Notes under the pieces: model-generated | Database searches by the model: none | The model's input: the letters and a program-made list of their open reading frames with translations, nothing else | Told to the model about the DNA's origin: nothing | In this document: in pieces, positions 27,790 to 35,220 of the stretch | Layout: each line of letters begins with the position of its first letter | Position numbering within the stretch: the stretch's first letter is position 1 | Assembly (NCBI GenBank): GCA_028716365.1 | Contig: JAQUPZ010000005.1 | Span: 248,001-312,000 of the forward strand | Reading direction: 5' to 3' | Length of the DNA stretch: 64,000 nt | DNA from: Kiritimatiellia bacterium | Lineage (GTDB): Bacteria > Verrucomicrobiota > Kiritimatiellia > UBA8416 > YA12-FULL-48-11 | Translations under genes and position numbers: made by a program

Positions 27790-29777
27790 TTCAGATATTC
27801 CTGTTTCTGAGAAGCAGCATCTTGAAGTATACGACGTTCCATTGTCCATTCAGAAACAACCACCGATTCCTGTCTGGCCCAGTTCAAAAGCTGTTGCTTT
27901 TTAACGGCATCAAGCGCAACCGTAACCAGAATTTCGTCCGGCTTTACTTTTTTAGCAAGATCAGGGAGATCTGCCAAACCACCTAATACTGGACATGAAC
28001 ATACCAGACGTCCCCGGAGATTGGAGTCATCGTCAATAATTCCGCATATCACAGCCGCATGTGGATTTCTAACAATAGAATCATGCCGGCTTTTCAGGAA
28101 ATAGGCACAATTCATGCCTCCACCATAAATAATAATTTTTTTGCGGGCTCCTATGCCACGATGAGCCTCCGCCTGCCCGAGCAGAGTCATCGCATCTCGT
28201 ATGCATACAAAGAATGCACGGACTCCTACGAACATGGATATACAGAGAACGGAATAAGTCAATGCCGCAATGATCATCTGGCGCGAACATTTACCGGAAA
28301 GCAACGCATCCATTCCAAGCGCCACAAATATACCGAACAGGATTGCCCACACAAGAATAACGAAATCCATTGCCCTGGCCCGGCTCCATACCCGCCTGTA
28401 AGCCCGGCTCATGACAATGGCAAGAAATGGAATTCCAACCCAGACCGGCATGGATGAAAGGAAATCCTTGGCCCACGAATGCACCCCGTCAACATTTTCC
28501 GGCACTACATACATAACAACAAACCAGCAACCGCAAAGAATCAACACATCCACCAGGGGATATGTGATAACAGCGATAGTTTTCCTGGAAGGCCTGCTCA
28601 ATCCCGACAATATACCCAGAGCGCTATCCCATAACTCAACTGTTGCCAAATGCCGCACCACGACATAACTCCCTCCGGCAAACGCAAGCAAATATAAACC
28701 GGCGGCCAGCGATCGCTGAACCAAAGACAGAAGCGCAATGGCTACCAGCAAAATATTGAAGGCGTACAGCAAGCTGGCCACCTGCTTCTGGGACAAACCC
28801 TGCCGGATAAGACGGTGATGAAGATGTTCCGAATCTGCCTCTGTAATTCCAGAACCATTATTGTTTTGACGCAATTTGGCAGGCAGGAAACTGCGCGCTG
28901 AACGCCGCCACACTGCCAGCATCACATCAAAAATCGGGATTCCCACAGCCATAAGTGGAACACCTATTGAAGCCGTTGCGGCCCCCTTTGATCCCGTCTG
29001 TAACGCAATGGCTGCAAGCGTAAACCCCAGGAACATACTACCCGAGTCTCCTAGAAAAATAGTGGCAGGGTGGAAATTATATCGAAGAAAAGCCGCTCCT
29101 GCACCAACAAACCCCACCAGGATCAACACGTCATGAGGATATCCCCTGAAAAGAAGCGCACCGCCTATTCCTATTGCAGCAATTATTCCCAACCCTGTCG
29201 CCAAGCCATCTATACCATCAATCAGATTGAACGCATTGGTAACAGCAAGCAACCATACCATGGTTATTACAAAATCAATAAACCACGGTAAATCCATGTT
29301 CAGAAAATGACTTACTCCTATTCCAAAGGCCCAAAGTATCGTTCCTGCCACCAACTGGCCCGCGATTTTTATCAGCGGAGAAAGCCCACGGCAATCGTCA
29401 ACCAATCCGACAACAAGAAGGACCGACGACGCTACAGCAAAATACAGCCACCATCTGGTGGAAATAAGCGCGCCGGCAGGAACCGGGAAAAAAACAAAAA
29501 CCAGGCCACAGGCAACATGGAAACCGGCAAATACGGCAATTCCACCGCATCGGGCTATTGGGTACGCATGTATCTTACGATCACCAGGGTTGTCTACTAT
29601 TGCCAGACGGATTGCCAAAGTCCTGATAAAAGGTGTCAATAAATAGGCCGTAACGAATCCTGACAGGAATACAACCAGATACTGAAGACACCCCAATTTA
29701 TCTATACTCAACGTCCCCCCCCCAACATTATTTATTACATAGCGTTTAACACAATGCAGGCTCGAATTCAAAATCAT
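27786..29777 (-). CDS. Fusion of WecA/MraY-type polyprenyl-phosphate transferase with CapD/WbaP-like nucleotide-binding region
   Basis: The ATG at 29777 gives 663 residues (a TTG at 29786 adds three). Residues about 30-360 form a WecA/MraY-type phosphosugar transferase: GLVDDCRGLSP (the DD motif), NAFNLIDGIDGLATG, FLGDSGSMFLGF and the histidine motif HLHHRLI. A second membrane block (about 390-530) follows, then a Rossmann-like domain beginning KKIIIYGGGMNCAYFLKSR, like the N-terminal part of WbaP or CapD proteins. Known WecA proteins end at about 350 residues, so this is an added domain. It would start glycan assembly on undecaprenyl phosphate and heads the minus-strand operon. Confidence 0.82.
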   Translation of the reverse strand: MILNSSLHCVKRYVINNVGGGTLSIDKLGCLQYLVVFLSGFVTAYLLTPFIRTLAIRLAIVDNPGDRKIHAYPIARCGGIAVFAGFHVACGLVFVFFPVPAGALISTRWWLYFAVASSVLLVVGLVDDCRGLSPLIKIAGQLVAGTILWAFGIGVSHFLNMDLPWFIDFVITMVWLLAVTNAFNLIDGIDGLATGLGIIAAIGIGGALLFRGYPHDVLILVGFVGAGAAFLRYNFHPATIFLGDSGSMFLGFTLAAIALQTGSKGAATASIGVPLMAVGIPIFDVMLAVWRRSARSFLPAKLRQNNNGSGITEADSEHLHHRLIRQGLSQKQVASLLYAFNILLVAIALLSLVQRSLAAGLYLLAFAGGSYVVVRHLATVELWDSALGILSGLSRPSRKTIAVITYPLVDVLILCGCWFVVMYVVPENVDGVHSWAKDFLSSMPVWVGIPFLAIVMSRAYRRVWSRARAMDFVILVWAILFGIFVALGMDALLSGKCSRQMIIAALTYSVLCISMFVGVRAFFVCIRDAMTLLGQAEAHRGIGARKKIIIYGGGMNCAYFLKSRHDSIVRNPHAAVICGIIDDDSNLRGRLVCSCPVLGGLADLPDLAKKVKPDEILVTVALDAVKKQQLLNWARQESVVVSEWTMERRILQDAASQKQEYLK

Positions 29778-29820
29778 TTCCGGCAAACAATGTGCGACAA
29801 TCAGGTGCTAAAAAACATGT

Positions 29821-29931
29821 AATGAAGCTCTGCGGGCTAAAGCCCGCAGTTTCTCAGCGGAATCCGGCGTAGCAAGATCATCATTCATCCCCCGGACTAA
29901 AAGTCCTGGGTCTTCTGCGAAGACGGATAAA
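29821..29931 (-). repeat. 111-bp dispersed element, copy A (intergenic)
   Basis: Ungapped alignment with copies at 30981-31091 and 49875-49985; this copy differs most from the others. It has two short hairpins: GCGGGCT-AA-AGCCCGC, identical in all three copies, and GGACT-AAA-AGTCC. The minus strand is open throughout and reads AEDPGLLVRGMNDDLATPDS and then AEKLRALARRAS. It lies upstream of the WecA-type operon in a non-coding region. The open frame is not considered a gene by itself. Confidence 0.85.
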
Positions 29932-29979
29932 CATATTTTGGCCCCCACTTTCCATACAGGCCAAAACGGCGTCAAGCCG

Positions 29980-30021
29980 TTCATGGTGAACCATTCACGG
30001 TGAACCATTCACGGTGAACCG
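29980..30021. repeat. Three tandem 14-bp near-palindromic units
   Basis: Units start at 29980, 29994 and 30008. The core TTCACGGTGAA is nearly self-complementary; the first unit has T for C. It lies beside copy A of the 111-bp element in the 480-base gap between the divergent WecA-type and NusG-like genes. Nothing else coding was found in the gap apart from the inverted repeats noted separately. Confidence 0.7.
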
Positions 30022-30183
30022 CCGTACTCCAAAACTGCCGTTATTCCCGCATAAAAGGGCTGCCCGGCCTGATAATGAGCAAACACGCGACAAATCAGCT
30101 CTATCATAATCTTGCATGATTTGACGCTTTTCTGTTATCTAATCAGGCAAAGATGTAATGGTTTCTGTTAAATTATCAGTGGT

Positions 30184-30201
30184 ATCCGTGTAATCCGTGG
30201 T
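30184..30201 (+). repeat. Left arm of an 18-bp perfect inverted repeat
   Basis: ATCCGTGTAATCCGTGGT; its exact reverse complement lies at 32520-32537. A related but longer version in this orientation occurs at 33017-33043. The 18-bp pair brackets the antiterminator, four-helix-bundle and wzm genes. Confidence 0.8.
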
Positions 30202-30228
30202 CAGAATTTGGACGGCATGTATAACGGG

Positions 30229-30244
30229 TACTATTTTAATAGTA
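30229..30244. promoter_or_regulatory. Perfect palindrome upstream of the NusG-like gene
   Basis: TACTATT-TT-AATAGTA, ending 16 bases before the ATG at 30261. Position and symmetry suit a repressor or activator site for the export operon. It is AT-rich, so chance is possible. Confidence 0.35.
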
Positions 30245-30260
30245 ATGATATATAAAGAGT

Positions 30261-30812
30261 ATGATTAATAGTGACATAAATCATGAAACACCATGGTTTT
30301 GCATCAAAACCAAGCCCAAGAATGAAGCTTTGGCAAGAAAAGCATTGAAATTGATCCCCGGCGTCGAAGTTTACTGTCCCATGGTTCGATTTAAAAGATC
30401 GACCAAACGCGGACCGACTTGGTTTAAAGAAGCACTTTTCCCTGGTTATCTGTTTGCCCGGTTCAATCCCCACGATCTTTCACGATGGGTCCTGTCAGCT
30501 TTTGGAGTCTCAGGAATAGTCCAATTCGGATCATCCTCTTATGCGTCCGTTCCTAATCAGGTAATTGCCGATTTACAGGAGGCAATTCCTGAAGGCAGGG
30601 AATGGGTTTATCAAGAACTATATAAAGAAGGATCTGAAGTTCTCGTGATGGAAGGTCCATTTATGGGGTTCCGCGCCCTGATCACACATCTTTTGCCGGC
30701 ACGTGATCGCGTTCGGATTTTGATGGATTTCATGGGGCGACCCACAGAAACAGAAATATCGGTGACTTCATTGTCACAGGAAAGTACAAGACGTGTACTG
30801 ATGGCGGTGTGA
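30261..30812 (+). CDS. NusG/RfaH-like transcription antiterminator of a polysaccharide operon
   Basis: A 183-residue protein with an NGN domain (about residues 10-110) opening TPWFCIKTKPKNEALARKAL and containing FKEALFPGYLFARF, the hallmark of NusG paralogues. The short C-terminal KOW-type half includes VLVMEGPFMGFRALITHLLP. RfaH/UpxY-type specialised NusG proteins load onto RNA polymerase early in long capsule or O-antigen operons and prevent early termination. Its place as first plus-strand gene before wzm, wzt and 15 kb of glycan genes fits that role exactly. No ops-like element was recognised. A palindrome sits just upstream of the start. Confidence 0.87.
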   Translation: MINSDINHETPWFCIKTKPKNEALARKALKLIPGVEVYCPMVRFKRSTKRGPTWFKEALFPGYLFARFNPHDLSRWVLSAFGVSGIVQFGSSSYASVPNQVIADLQEAIPEGREWVYQELYKEGSEVLVMEGPFMGFRALITHLLPARDRVRILMDFMGRPTETEISVTSLSQESTRRVLMAV

Positions 30813-30980
30813 AAATACGCTTTATTGCGTCACATCTACCTCGTCATGATGCAGTTGAATAGTAGCATAGGAAAGATCAAAGGTTTTTGTTTTGTAACCA
30901 GAACGACAACCAAGTGCGGTAGCTTACCTGGAAGCCACGGGAATGGATGGTTACACGTTAAATGTACACTTAACTTTCCA

Positions 30981-31091
30981 AATGAAGCTCTGCGGGCTAA
31001 AGCCCGCAGTTTCTTCGCGGAATCCGGCGTAGCAAAATCCGCATTCATCCCACGGACTCCAAGTCCGGGGTCTCCGGCGAAGACGGATGAA
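30981..31091 (-). repeat. 111-bp dispersed element, copy B (provides a start codon)
   Basis: Nearly identical to the copy at 49875-49985, with conserved hairpins GCGGGCT-AA-AGCCCGC and CGGACT-CCA-AGTCCG. At its right end this copy has GATGAA where the other two have GATAAA. The A-to-G change creates the ATG at 31087 used by the four-helix-bundle gene. The minus strand is open as in the other copies. Confidence 0.88.
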
Positions 31092-31509
31092 AGAAAAAAT
31101 ACTAGAAATTAAATCTTTCGAAGACCTTAAGGCATGGCAGACATGTAGAGATTTCCGTCTGTTTGCAGTTAAACTCGCAAGAACTTTGCCATCAGAAGAG
31201 AAATATCGTATCTGCAATCAATTGATTCGCTCAGCCAGATCGACCACTGCGAACATCGCAGAAGGTTATGGTCGTTACCACTATCAGGAAAATGTTCAAT
31301 TCTGCAGACAAGCACGTGGATCACTTTATGAATCACTGGATCATGCCATTACTGCTCATGATGAAAAACTTATTACCGATTCCGATCTCGAAAAATTCCG
31401 GAAACTATTCGGAACAGCCGTTGCCGTCCTAAACGGTTACATCAATTATTTAGACCGTTCGGCGCGCCAAACACGTAAAGGCTCCCGCAACACTCCGACT
31501 GACCATTAA
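31087..31509 (+). CDS. Four-helix-bundle protein (S23/TIGR02436-like)
   Basis: A 140-residue all-helical protein of the family first seen as an insert in 23S rRNA genes. It has the typical opening SFEDLKAWQTCRDFRLFAVK, then NQLIRSARSTTANIAEGYGR and SLYESLDHAITAH. The biochemical role of stand-alone copies is unsettled; relatives include the pentameric Avd protein of diversity-generating retroelements. No reverse transcriptase or template repeat is visible here. The ATG lies in the last bases of a 111-bp repeat copy, and a 35-bp tandem repeat follows the stop, so the gene looks like an inserted cassette between the antiterminator and wzm. Confidence 0.85.
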   Translation: MKEKILEIKSFEDLKAWQTCRDFRLFAVKLARTLPSEEKYRICNQLIRSARSTTANIAEGYGRYHYQENVQFCRQARGSLYESLDHAITAHDEKLITDSDLEKFRKLFGTAVAVLNGYINYLDRSARQTRKGSRNTPTDH

Positions 31510-31510
31510 C

Positions 31511-31628
31511 CTTTGACTCTTAACGATTAACAAATAACCAACAACTATTAACTCTTAACAATTAACAGATAACCAATAACTATTAACTCTTAACAATTAA
31601 CAGATAACCAATAACTATTAACTCTTCT
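31511..31628. repeat. Tandem repeat, 35-bp period, about 3.3 copies
   Basis: AT-rich units recur with anchor TATTAACTCT at 31546, 31581 and 31616, plus a degenerate first unit from 31511. There are no spacers, so this is not a CRISPR array. It fills the gap between the four-helix-bundle stop and the wzm start and would remain in the operon mRNA leader of wzm. Confidence 0.85.
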
Positions 31629-31639
31629 TAAAACATCCC

Positions 31640-32488
31640 ATGCGATTATCTTATTTTGAGCGAAAATCATTCTGGTACTTTTTCAACCCATTGACCATGA
31701 CCGCCAACCTCTGGTCCCATCGGGAATTGATTCAGCAATTTGCCGGGCGCGATGTTACAGGCCGCTACAAGGGTTCATTCCTCGGCTTGTTCTGGTCTTT
31801 CCTCCAACCACTGATCATTTTGCTGACTTACACATTCGTCTTCGGGGTGATTTTAAAGATACGCTGGCCGGGGAAAGGTCCGACAAACCTCATTGAATTT
31901 GCCGCCGTCATGTTTTGCGGAATGATTGCTTTCAGCGTATTCAGCGAATGTGCAAATCGAGCTCCTTCAATGATTGTAAGCAACCCGAATTATGTAAAAA
32001 AGGTAGTATTTCCCCTGGAAATTCTACCTGTGAGCGCGCTCATGGCGGCTTTATTTCACGGTTTTGTAAGTCTCATCATACTTCTTGCTTTGAATCTGGT
32101 CATAAACCACGAAATTCATGCAACAATTCTTCTCCTGCCACTTGTCACACTTCCTCTTTGCTTCATCACTCTTGGTACATGCTGGATACTAGCCAGTCTT
32201 GGTGTGTTTTTCCGGGACCTTCATCAAATCATACCTCTCGTAACTACAGTACTGTTCTTCCTGACACCTATCTTCTTCAGTATTGATATGGTCCCTGCCC
32301 CCTACTCCACATTCATGCAGTTCAATCCTCTTTCATTCATTGTCGAGAGTTTTCGCCAGAGTATTTTATGGGGAACAATGCCTGACTGGTTTATTATTTC
32401 TGTTGGCACACTTTTCAGCGCCGTGTTCATGTTTATAGGGTATGCCTTCTTTATGCGCACCAAGAAAGGATTCGCAGACGTAATATGA
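31640..32488 (+). CDS. wzm: ABC-2 type polysaccharide export permease
   Basis: A 282-residue protein with six predicted membrane segments and the family opening LIQQFAGRDVTGRYKGSFLG, then LFWSFLQPLIILLTYTFVFG. The PLSFIVESFRQSILWG loop near the C-terminus is typical of Wzm/TagG permeases. With the ATPase at 33059 it would form the exporter that moves a finished undecaprenyl-linked chain across the inner membrane. Normally wzm and wzt are adjacent; here they are about 570 bases apart, with a GxxExxY gene and hairpins between. Confidence 0.88.
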   Translation: MRLSYFERKSFWYFFNPLTMTANLWSHRELIQQFAGRDVTGRYKGSFLGLFWSFLQPLIILLTYTFVFGVILKIRWPGKGPTNLIEFAAVMFCGMIAFSVFSECANRAPSMIVSNPNYVKKVVFPLEILPVSALMAALFHGFVSLIILLALNLVINHEIHATILLLPLVTLPLCFITLGTCWILASLGVFFRDLHQIIPLVTTVLFFLTPIFFSIDMVPAPYSTFMQFNPLSFIVESFRQSILWGTMPDWFIISVGTLFSAVFMFIGYAFFMRTKKGFADVI

Positions 32489-32519
32489 AAAAGAGGTCGA
32501 AAGTCGGAAAGACGACTAC

Positions 32520-32537
32520 ACCACGGATTACACGGAT
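32520..32537 (-). repeat. Right arm of the 18-bp perfect inverted repeat
   Basis: ACCACGGATTACACGGAT, exact reverse complement of 30184-30201, located nine bases before the start of the GxxExxY gene. With the related copy at 33017-33043 it also flanks that gene in inverted orientation. Confidence 0.8.
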
Positions 32538-32546
32538 GGTACAGAT

Positions 32547-32918
32547 ATGGGGAAGTTAATTCACGAAGCATTGAGCAGGGAGATCATCGGCGCGGCGATG
32601 ACAGTTCTGAATGAATTGAAGCCTGGTCTTGATGAAAAACTTTATGAAAATGCCCTGGTTATCGAATTGCGAGAGCGTGGTCATTCGATCAACCAACAAA
32701 AGGTGTTCAAAGTTGAATACAAGGGGCGTGAAATTGGCAACCTGATTCCAGATCTGATTGTGAATGATCTCGTTATCGCCGATCCAAAAGTCGTTATAGC
32801 ATTCAATGAAAACCACGTGGCACAAATGACAGGCTACCTTGCTTTGACTGATCTACGCCTAGCCCTACTGCTAAACTTCAAGTACGCAAAACTACAATGG
32901 AAACGCGTAATACGATGA
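32547..32918 (+). CDS. GxxExxY-family protein
   Basis: A 123-residue protein with the name-giving motif as GLDEKLY (about residues 28-34) in MTVLNELKPGLDEKLYENAL. A PD-(D/E)xK-like core follows: the acidic residue is in IPDLIVNDLVI, and the usual E-x-K strand here reads ADPKVV, so Glu is replaced by Asp and Pro interrupts the strand. The C-terminal MTGYLALTDLRLALLLNF is conserved in the family. A nuclease-like function is suspected from the fold but not established. It is inserted between wzm and wzt and flanked by inverted CACGGAT-type repeats, so I see it as an accessory cassette rather than part of the export machine. Confidence 0.8.
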   Translation: MGKLIHEALSREIIGAAMTVLNELKPGLDEKLYENALVIELRERGHSINQQKVFKVEYKGREIGNLIPDLIVNDLVIADPKVVIAFNENHVAQMTGYLALTDLRLALLLNFKYAKLQWKRVIR

Positions 32919-32947
32919 TCCGGCCAGGCTTTCAGAAAATAATCGAT

Positions 32948-32996
32948 GTCTGGGTTTTGGCGACTGCGGTTTTTCAGCAGATGCCAAAACCCAGAC
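32948..32996. terminator. 14-bp perfect hairpin between GxxExxY gene and wzt
   Basis: GTCTGGGTTTTGGC (32948-32961) pairs perfectly with GCCAAAACCCAGAC (32983-32996) across a 21-base loop; CTGC...GCAG inside the loop can extend the stem. It is followed by TCTTACTCTTTC rather than a pure T-run, so it may be a terminator, an mRNA-stabilising hairpin or a mobile palindromic element. Confidence 0.5.
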
Positions 32997-33016
32997 AGTC
33001 TTACTCTTTCCCCTTC

Positions 33017-33043
33017 ATCCGTGTTATTCGTGACATCCGTGGT
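33017..33043 (+). repeat. Extended copy of the ATCCGTG-type repeat
   Basis: Starts ATCCGTGT and ends ATCCGTGGT like the copy at 30184-30201, but with nine extra bases between. It is inverted relative to the copy at 32520-32537, so the two flank the GxxExxY gene and the 14-bp hairpin. Confidence 0.65.
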
Positions 33044-33058
33044 TAAACTCTTTTTCCC

Positions 33059-34441
33059 ATGAATGAAATTGCCATATCAGTAAAGAACGTCTCCAAAGCC
33101 TACCGGATATGGAACGATCCGGCCGCCAGGATAAAGGCTCCGCTCTGGGACAGCCTTGGCAGACTCATGCCGAGACAAAGTTCTTATGCCGGCAAATGTT
33201 TTGAAAAAGCTGCACAGTACTTTCACGACTTCTATGCGTTGAGAGACATCTCGTTAGAAATCAATAAAGGCGAGTGTATTGGCATCATCGGCCGTAATGG
33301 CTGTGGTAAAAGTACATTGCTCCAGATAATTGCAGGCACACTCCAACCCACCACCGGCAGCGTTCAAGTCCATGGCCGTGTCGCCGCCCTTCTCGAACTC
33401 GGCTCAGGCTTTAACCCTGAGTACACCGGTCGTGAAAATGTCTATATGAACGCCGCCATCCTCGGCCTCACCAAAGAAGAAACCGACGCCAAGTTTTATA
33501 CCATCGCCTCCTTCGCCGACATCGGCCAGTTCATTGAACAACCGGTAAAAATCTATTCAAGCGGCATGTTGATAAGATTGGCGTTTGCGGTACAGACAGC
33601 CATTGATCCCGACATCCTGATTGTGGATGAAGCATTGTCTGTCGGTGACGAAGCATTTCAACGAAAGTGTTTTTCGCGCCTAAAGCTCCTACAAGCTGAG
33701 GGAACCACGCTGCTCTTCGTCTCGCACAGTACACAGCAGATCGTGCATTTGTGTGATCATGCGATTTTTCTGGATGAAGGCAGTGTGTTGTTACTTGGAC
33801 CTCCAGGGTTTGTCAGTAAACAATATGAAAGTTTCATTTTCGCAACGCCTGAAAACAGGAACAGGATTAAGGAGTCGATACGCGGCACCACGACATGCGA
33901 CTCCGTGGCGATCGCAGATCCTGCCGCTCTCCAGCGTGAGGAAATCATGTCAGATTTCGTTAAGAACCTGATGGCCCCAAAAAGCCAAGAATACGCTTCA
34001 AGCGGTGGTGAAATAATTCATTTTGAATTGCGTGACAACCAAAATCGTGTGGTTAATCTTGTTCCGTCCGGATTTGCCGGTGTTGTTAGACTCCGAGCTC
34101 ACTTCAACAGGGACTTCCATGACGTTGTATTTGGATTCCACATTAAGTCTATAAACGGACTGGAGTTGGCGGGGCTCACCTATCCATCAATGCAGGCCAA
34201 ATTGGTCGAATGCCATAGAGGGGATACCATGGAGGCTTACTGGCACGTCACCATGCCGTTTGCGCCGGGCACATACTTTTTCACTTTCGGGATACGTTCA
34301 GTTAGCCAACCTGGATTTATCCATCGTATTGTTGACGCCATGGCAGTGAAAGTTGTCCCGAATGCCGATTCATTTTCTTTTTGCATATTTGACATATCCG
34401 ACAAGAACGCCTACGGATTGGAGAAACTAAATGGACGCTAG
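33059..34441 (+). CDS. wzt: ABC transporter ATPase with C-terminal glycan-binding domain
   Basis: A 460-residue protein. The N-terminal ATPase (about residues 1-260) has Walker A GRNGCGKST (78-86), signature YSSGM (166-170), Walker B ILIVDEAL (186-193) and the switch histidine in FVSHSTQQI. From about residue 310 a beta-sandwich domain follows (EIIHFELRDNQNRVVNL, LRAHFNRDFHDVVFGFHIKS). This resembles the Wzt C-terminal domain that recognises the modified non-reducing end of the O-chain before export. The methyltransferase gene directly downstream overlaps by 11 bases, consistent with chain capping by methylation (inference). Confidence 0.88.
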   Translation: MNEIAISVKNVSKAYRIWNDPAARIKAPLWDSLGRLMPRQSSYAGKCFEKAAQYFHDFYALRDISLEINKGECIGIIGRNGCGKSTLLQIIAGTLQPTTGSVQVHGRVAALLELGSGFNPEYTGRENVYMNAAILGLTKEETDAKFYTIASFADIGQFIEQPVKIYSSGMLIRLAFAVQTAIDPDILIVDEALSVGDEAFQRKCFSRLKLLQAEGTTLLFVSHSTQQIVHLCDHAIFLDEGSVLLLGPPGFVSKQYESFIFATPENRNRIKESIRGTTTCDSVAIADPAALQREEIMSDFVKNLMAPKSQEYASSGGEIIHFELRDNQNRVVNLVPSGFAGVVRLRAHFNRDFHDVVFGFHIKSINGLELAGLTYPSMQAKLVECHRGDTMEAYWHVTMPFAPGTYFFTFGIRSVSQPGFIHRIVDAMAVKVVPNADSFSFCIFDISDKNAYGLEKLNGR

Positions 34442-35081
34442 CGAGAATATAGTCAGTGATTCAGACAGAATTCACCAGATGGGTCATCGTGCCTTTGTAG
34501 GAGGCAACGGCATGTTTTGGGAGGAGATTGGGCGATTGCAGTACAACTACTTACTCTCGGCTGGACTGTCGCCCGATCATGTCCTGCTCGATCTTGCGTG
34601 TGGATCCCTGCGCGCGGGAAGACTGTTCATCAACTATCTCCGTCCCGGAAACTACATCGGATTTGACAAGGAAATTGACCTGATCATTCTTGGCGTAGCG
34701 GCTGAACTGGGAATTGACCTATTCAAAGAACGACGACCGCAGTTCATCGTATCAGATTCGTTCGATTTCCGCCAAATACACCGCAAACCGGATTATATCA
34801 TGGCTCAGTCTTTGTTCACGCATCTTTCCGCTAAAGATATACATGATTGCCTACAATCCTTGAGAAAGATCGTTGATCCGCATGTGATCTGCTTTGCCAC
34901 TTTCTTTGAAGCCTCCACCTCTCCCCGGAATCCTTCCGCATCGGATTCCGTTGCATGCTTTGAATATGAGAAGAATGACCTCGGCACACTCGTCGGACTT
35001 GCAGGCTGGCGAATGATCTACATAGGTGACTGGAACCATCCACGACACCAGAAGCTAATCAGACTAGAGGCGAAACAATAA
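34431..35081 (+). CDS. Class I SAM-dependent methyltransferase
   Basis: A 216-residue protein with the SAM-binding motif VLLDLACGSLRAGRLF (about residues 51-66) and a downstream acidic strand in GFDKEIDLI. DYIMAQSLFTHLSAKDIHDC is typical of small class I methyltransferases in glycan clusters. It overlaps the wzt 3' end by 11 bases. By analogy with known Wzt-linked systems it may add a terminal methyl group that stops chain growth and is read by the Wzt C-terminal domain; the acceptor is not known from sequence. Confidence 0.8.
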   Translation: MDASENIVSDSDRIHQMGHRAFVGGNGMFWEEIGRLQYNYLLSAGLSPDHVLLDLACGSLRAGRLFINYLRPGNYIGFDKEIDLIILGVAAELGIDLFKERRPQFIVSDSFDFRQIHRKPDYIMAQSLFTHLSAKDIHDCLQSLRKIVDPHVICFATFFEASTSPRNPSASDSVACFEYEKNDLGTLVGLAGWRMIYIGDWNHPRHQKLIRLEAKQ

Positions 35082-35220
35082 AACCGAATTCGATAGTATC
35101 TGTAGCCATCATCATGCCGTCGGCAATGTATGCTACGACTGTATATCCTCCACTAAATGCTTCTTGTATTCATCCCTTGCCTCCATCCGGAAACAGTAGT
35201 ACGAGGGCATTATCAAGAAC

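Noticed and set aside
29808..30008. 66-codon minus-strand frame ending in LRALARRAS-type sequence
   Set aside because: It consists of the translated 111-bp repeat plus the 14-bp tandem repeats; no independent gene evidence.
30836..31048. 70-codon minus-strand frame over repeat copy B
   Set aside because: Again a translation of the repeat into flanking non-coding DNA, overlapping the start of the four-helix-bundle gene.
31087..31509. Avd-like accessory protein of a diversity-generating retroelement
   Set aside because: The fold is related, but no reverse transcriptase, template repeat or variable gene is visible in the window.
31511..31628. Possible CRISPR array
   Set aside because: The 35-bp units are directly adjacent without spacers, AT-rich and only about three copies; no cas genes nearby.
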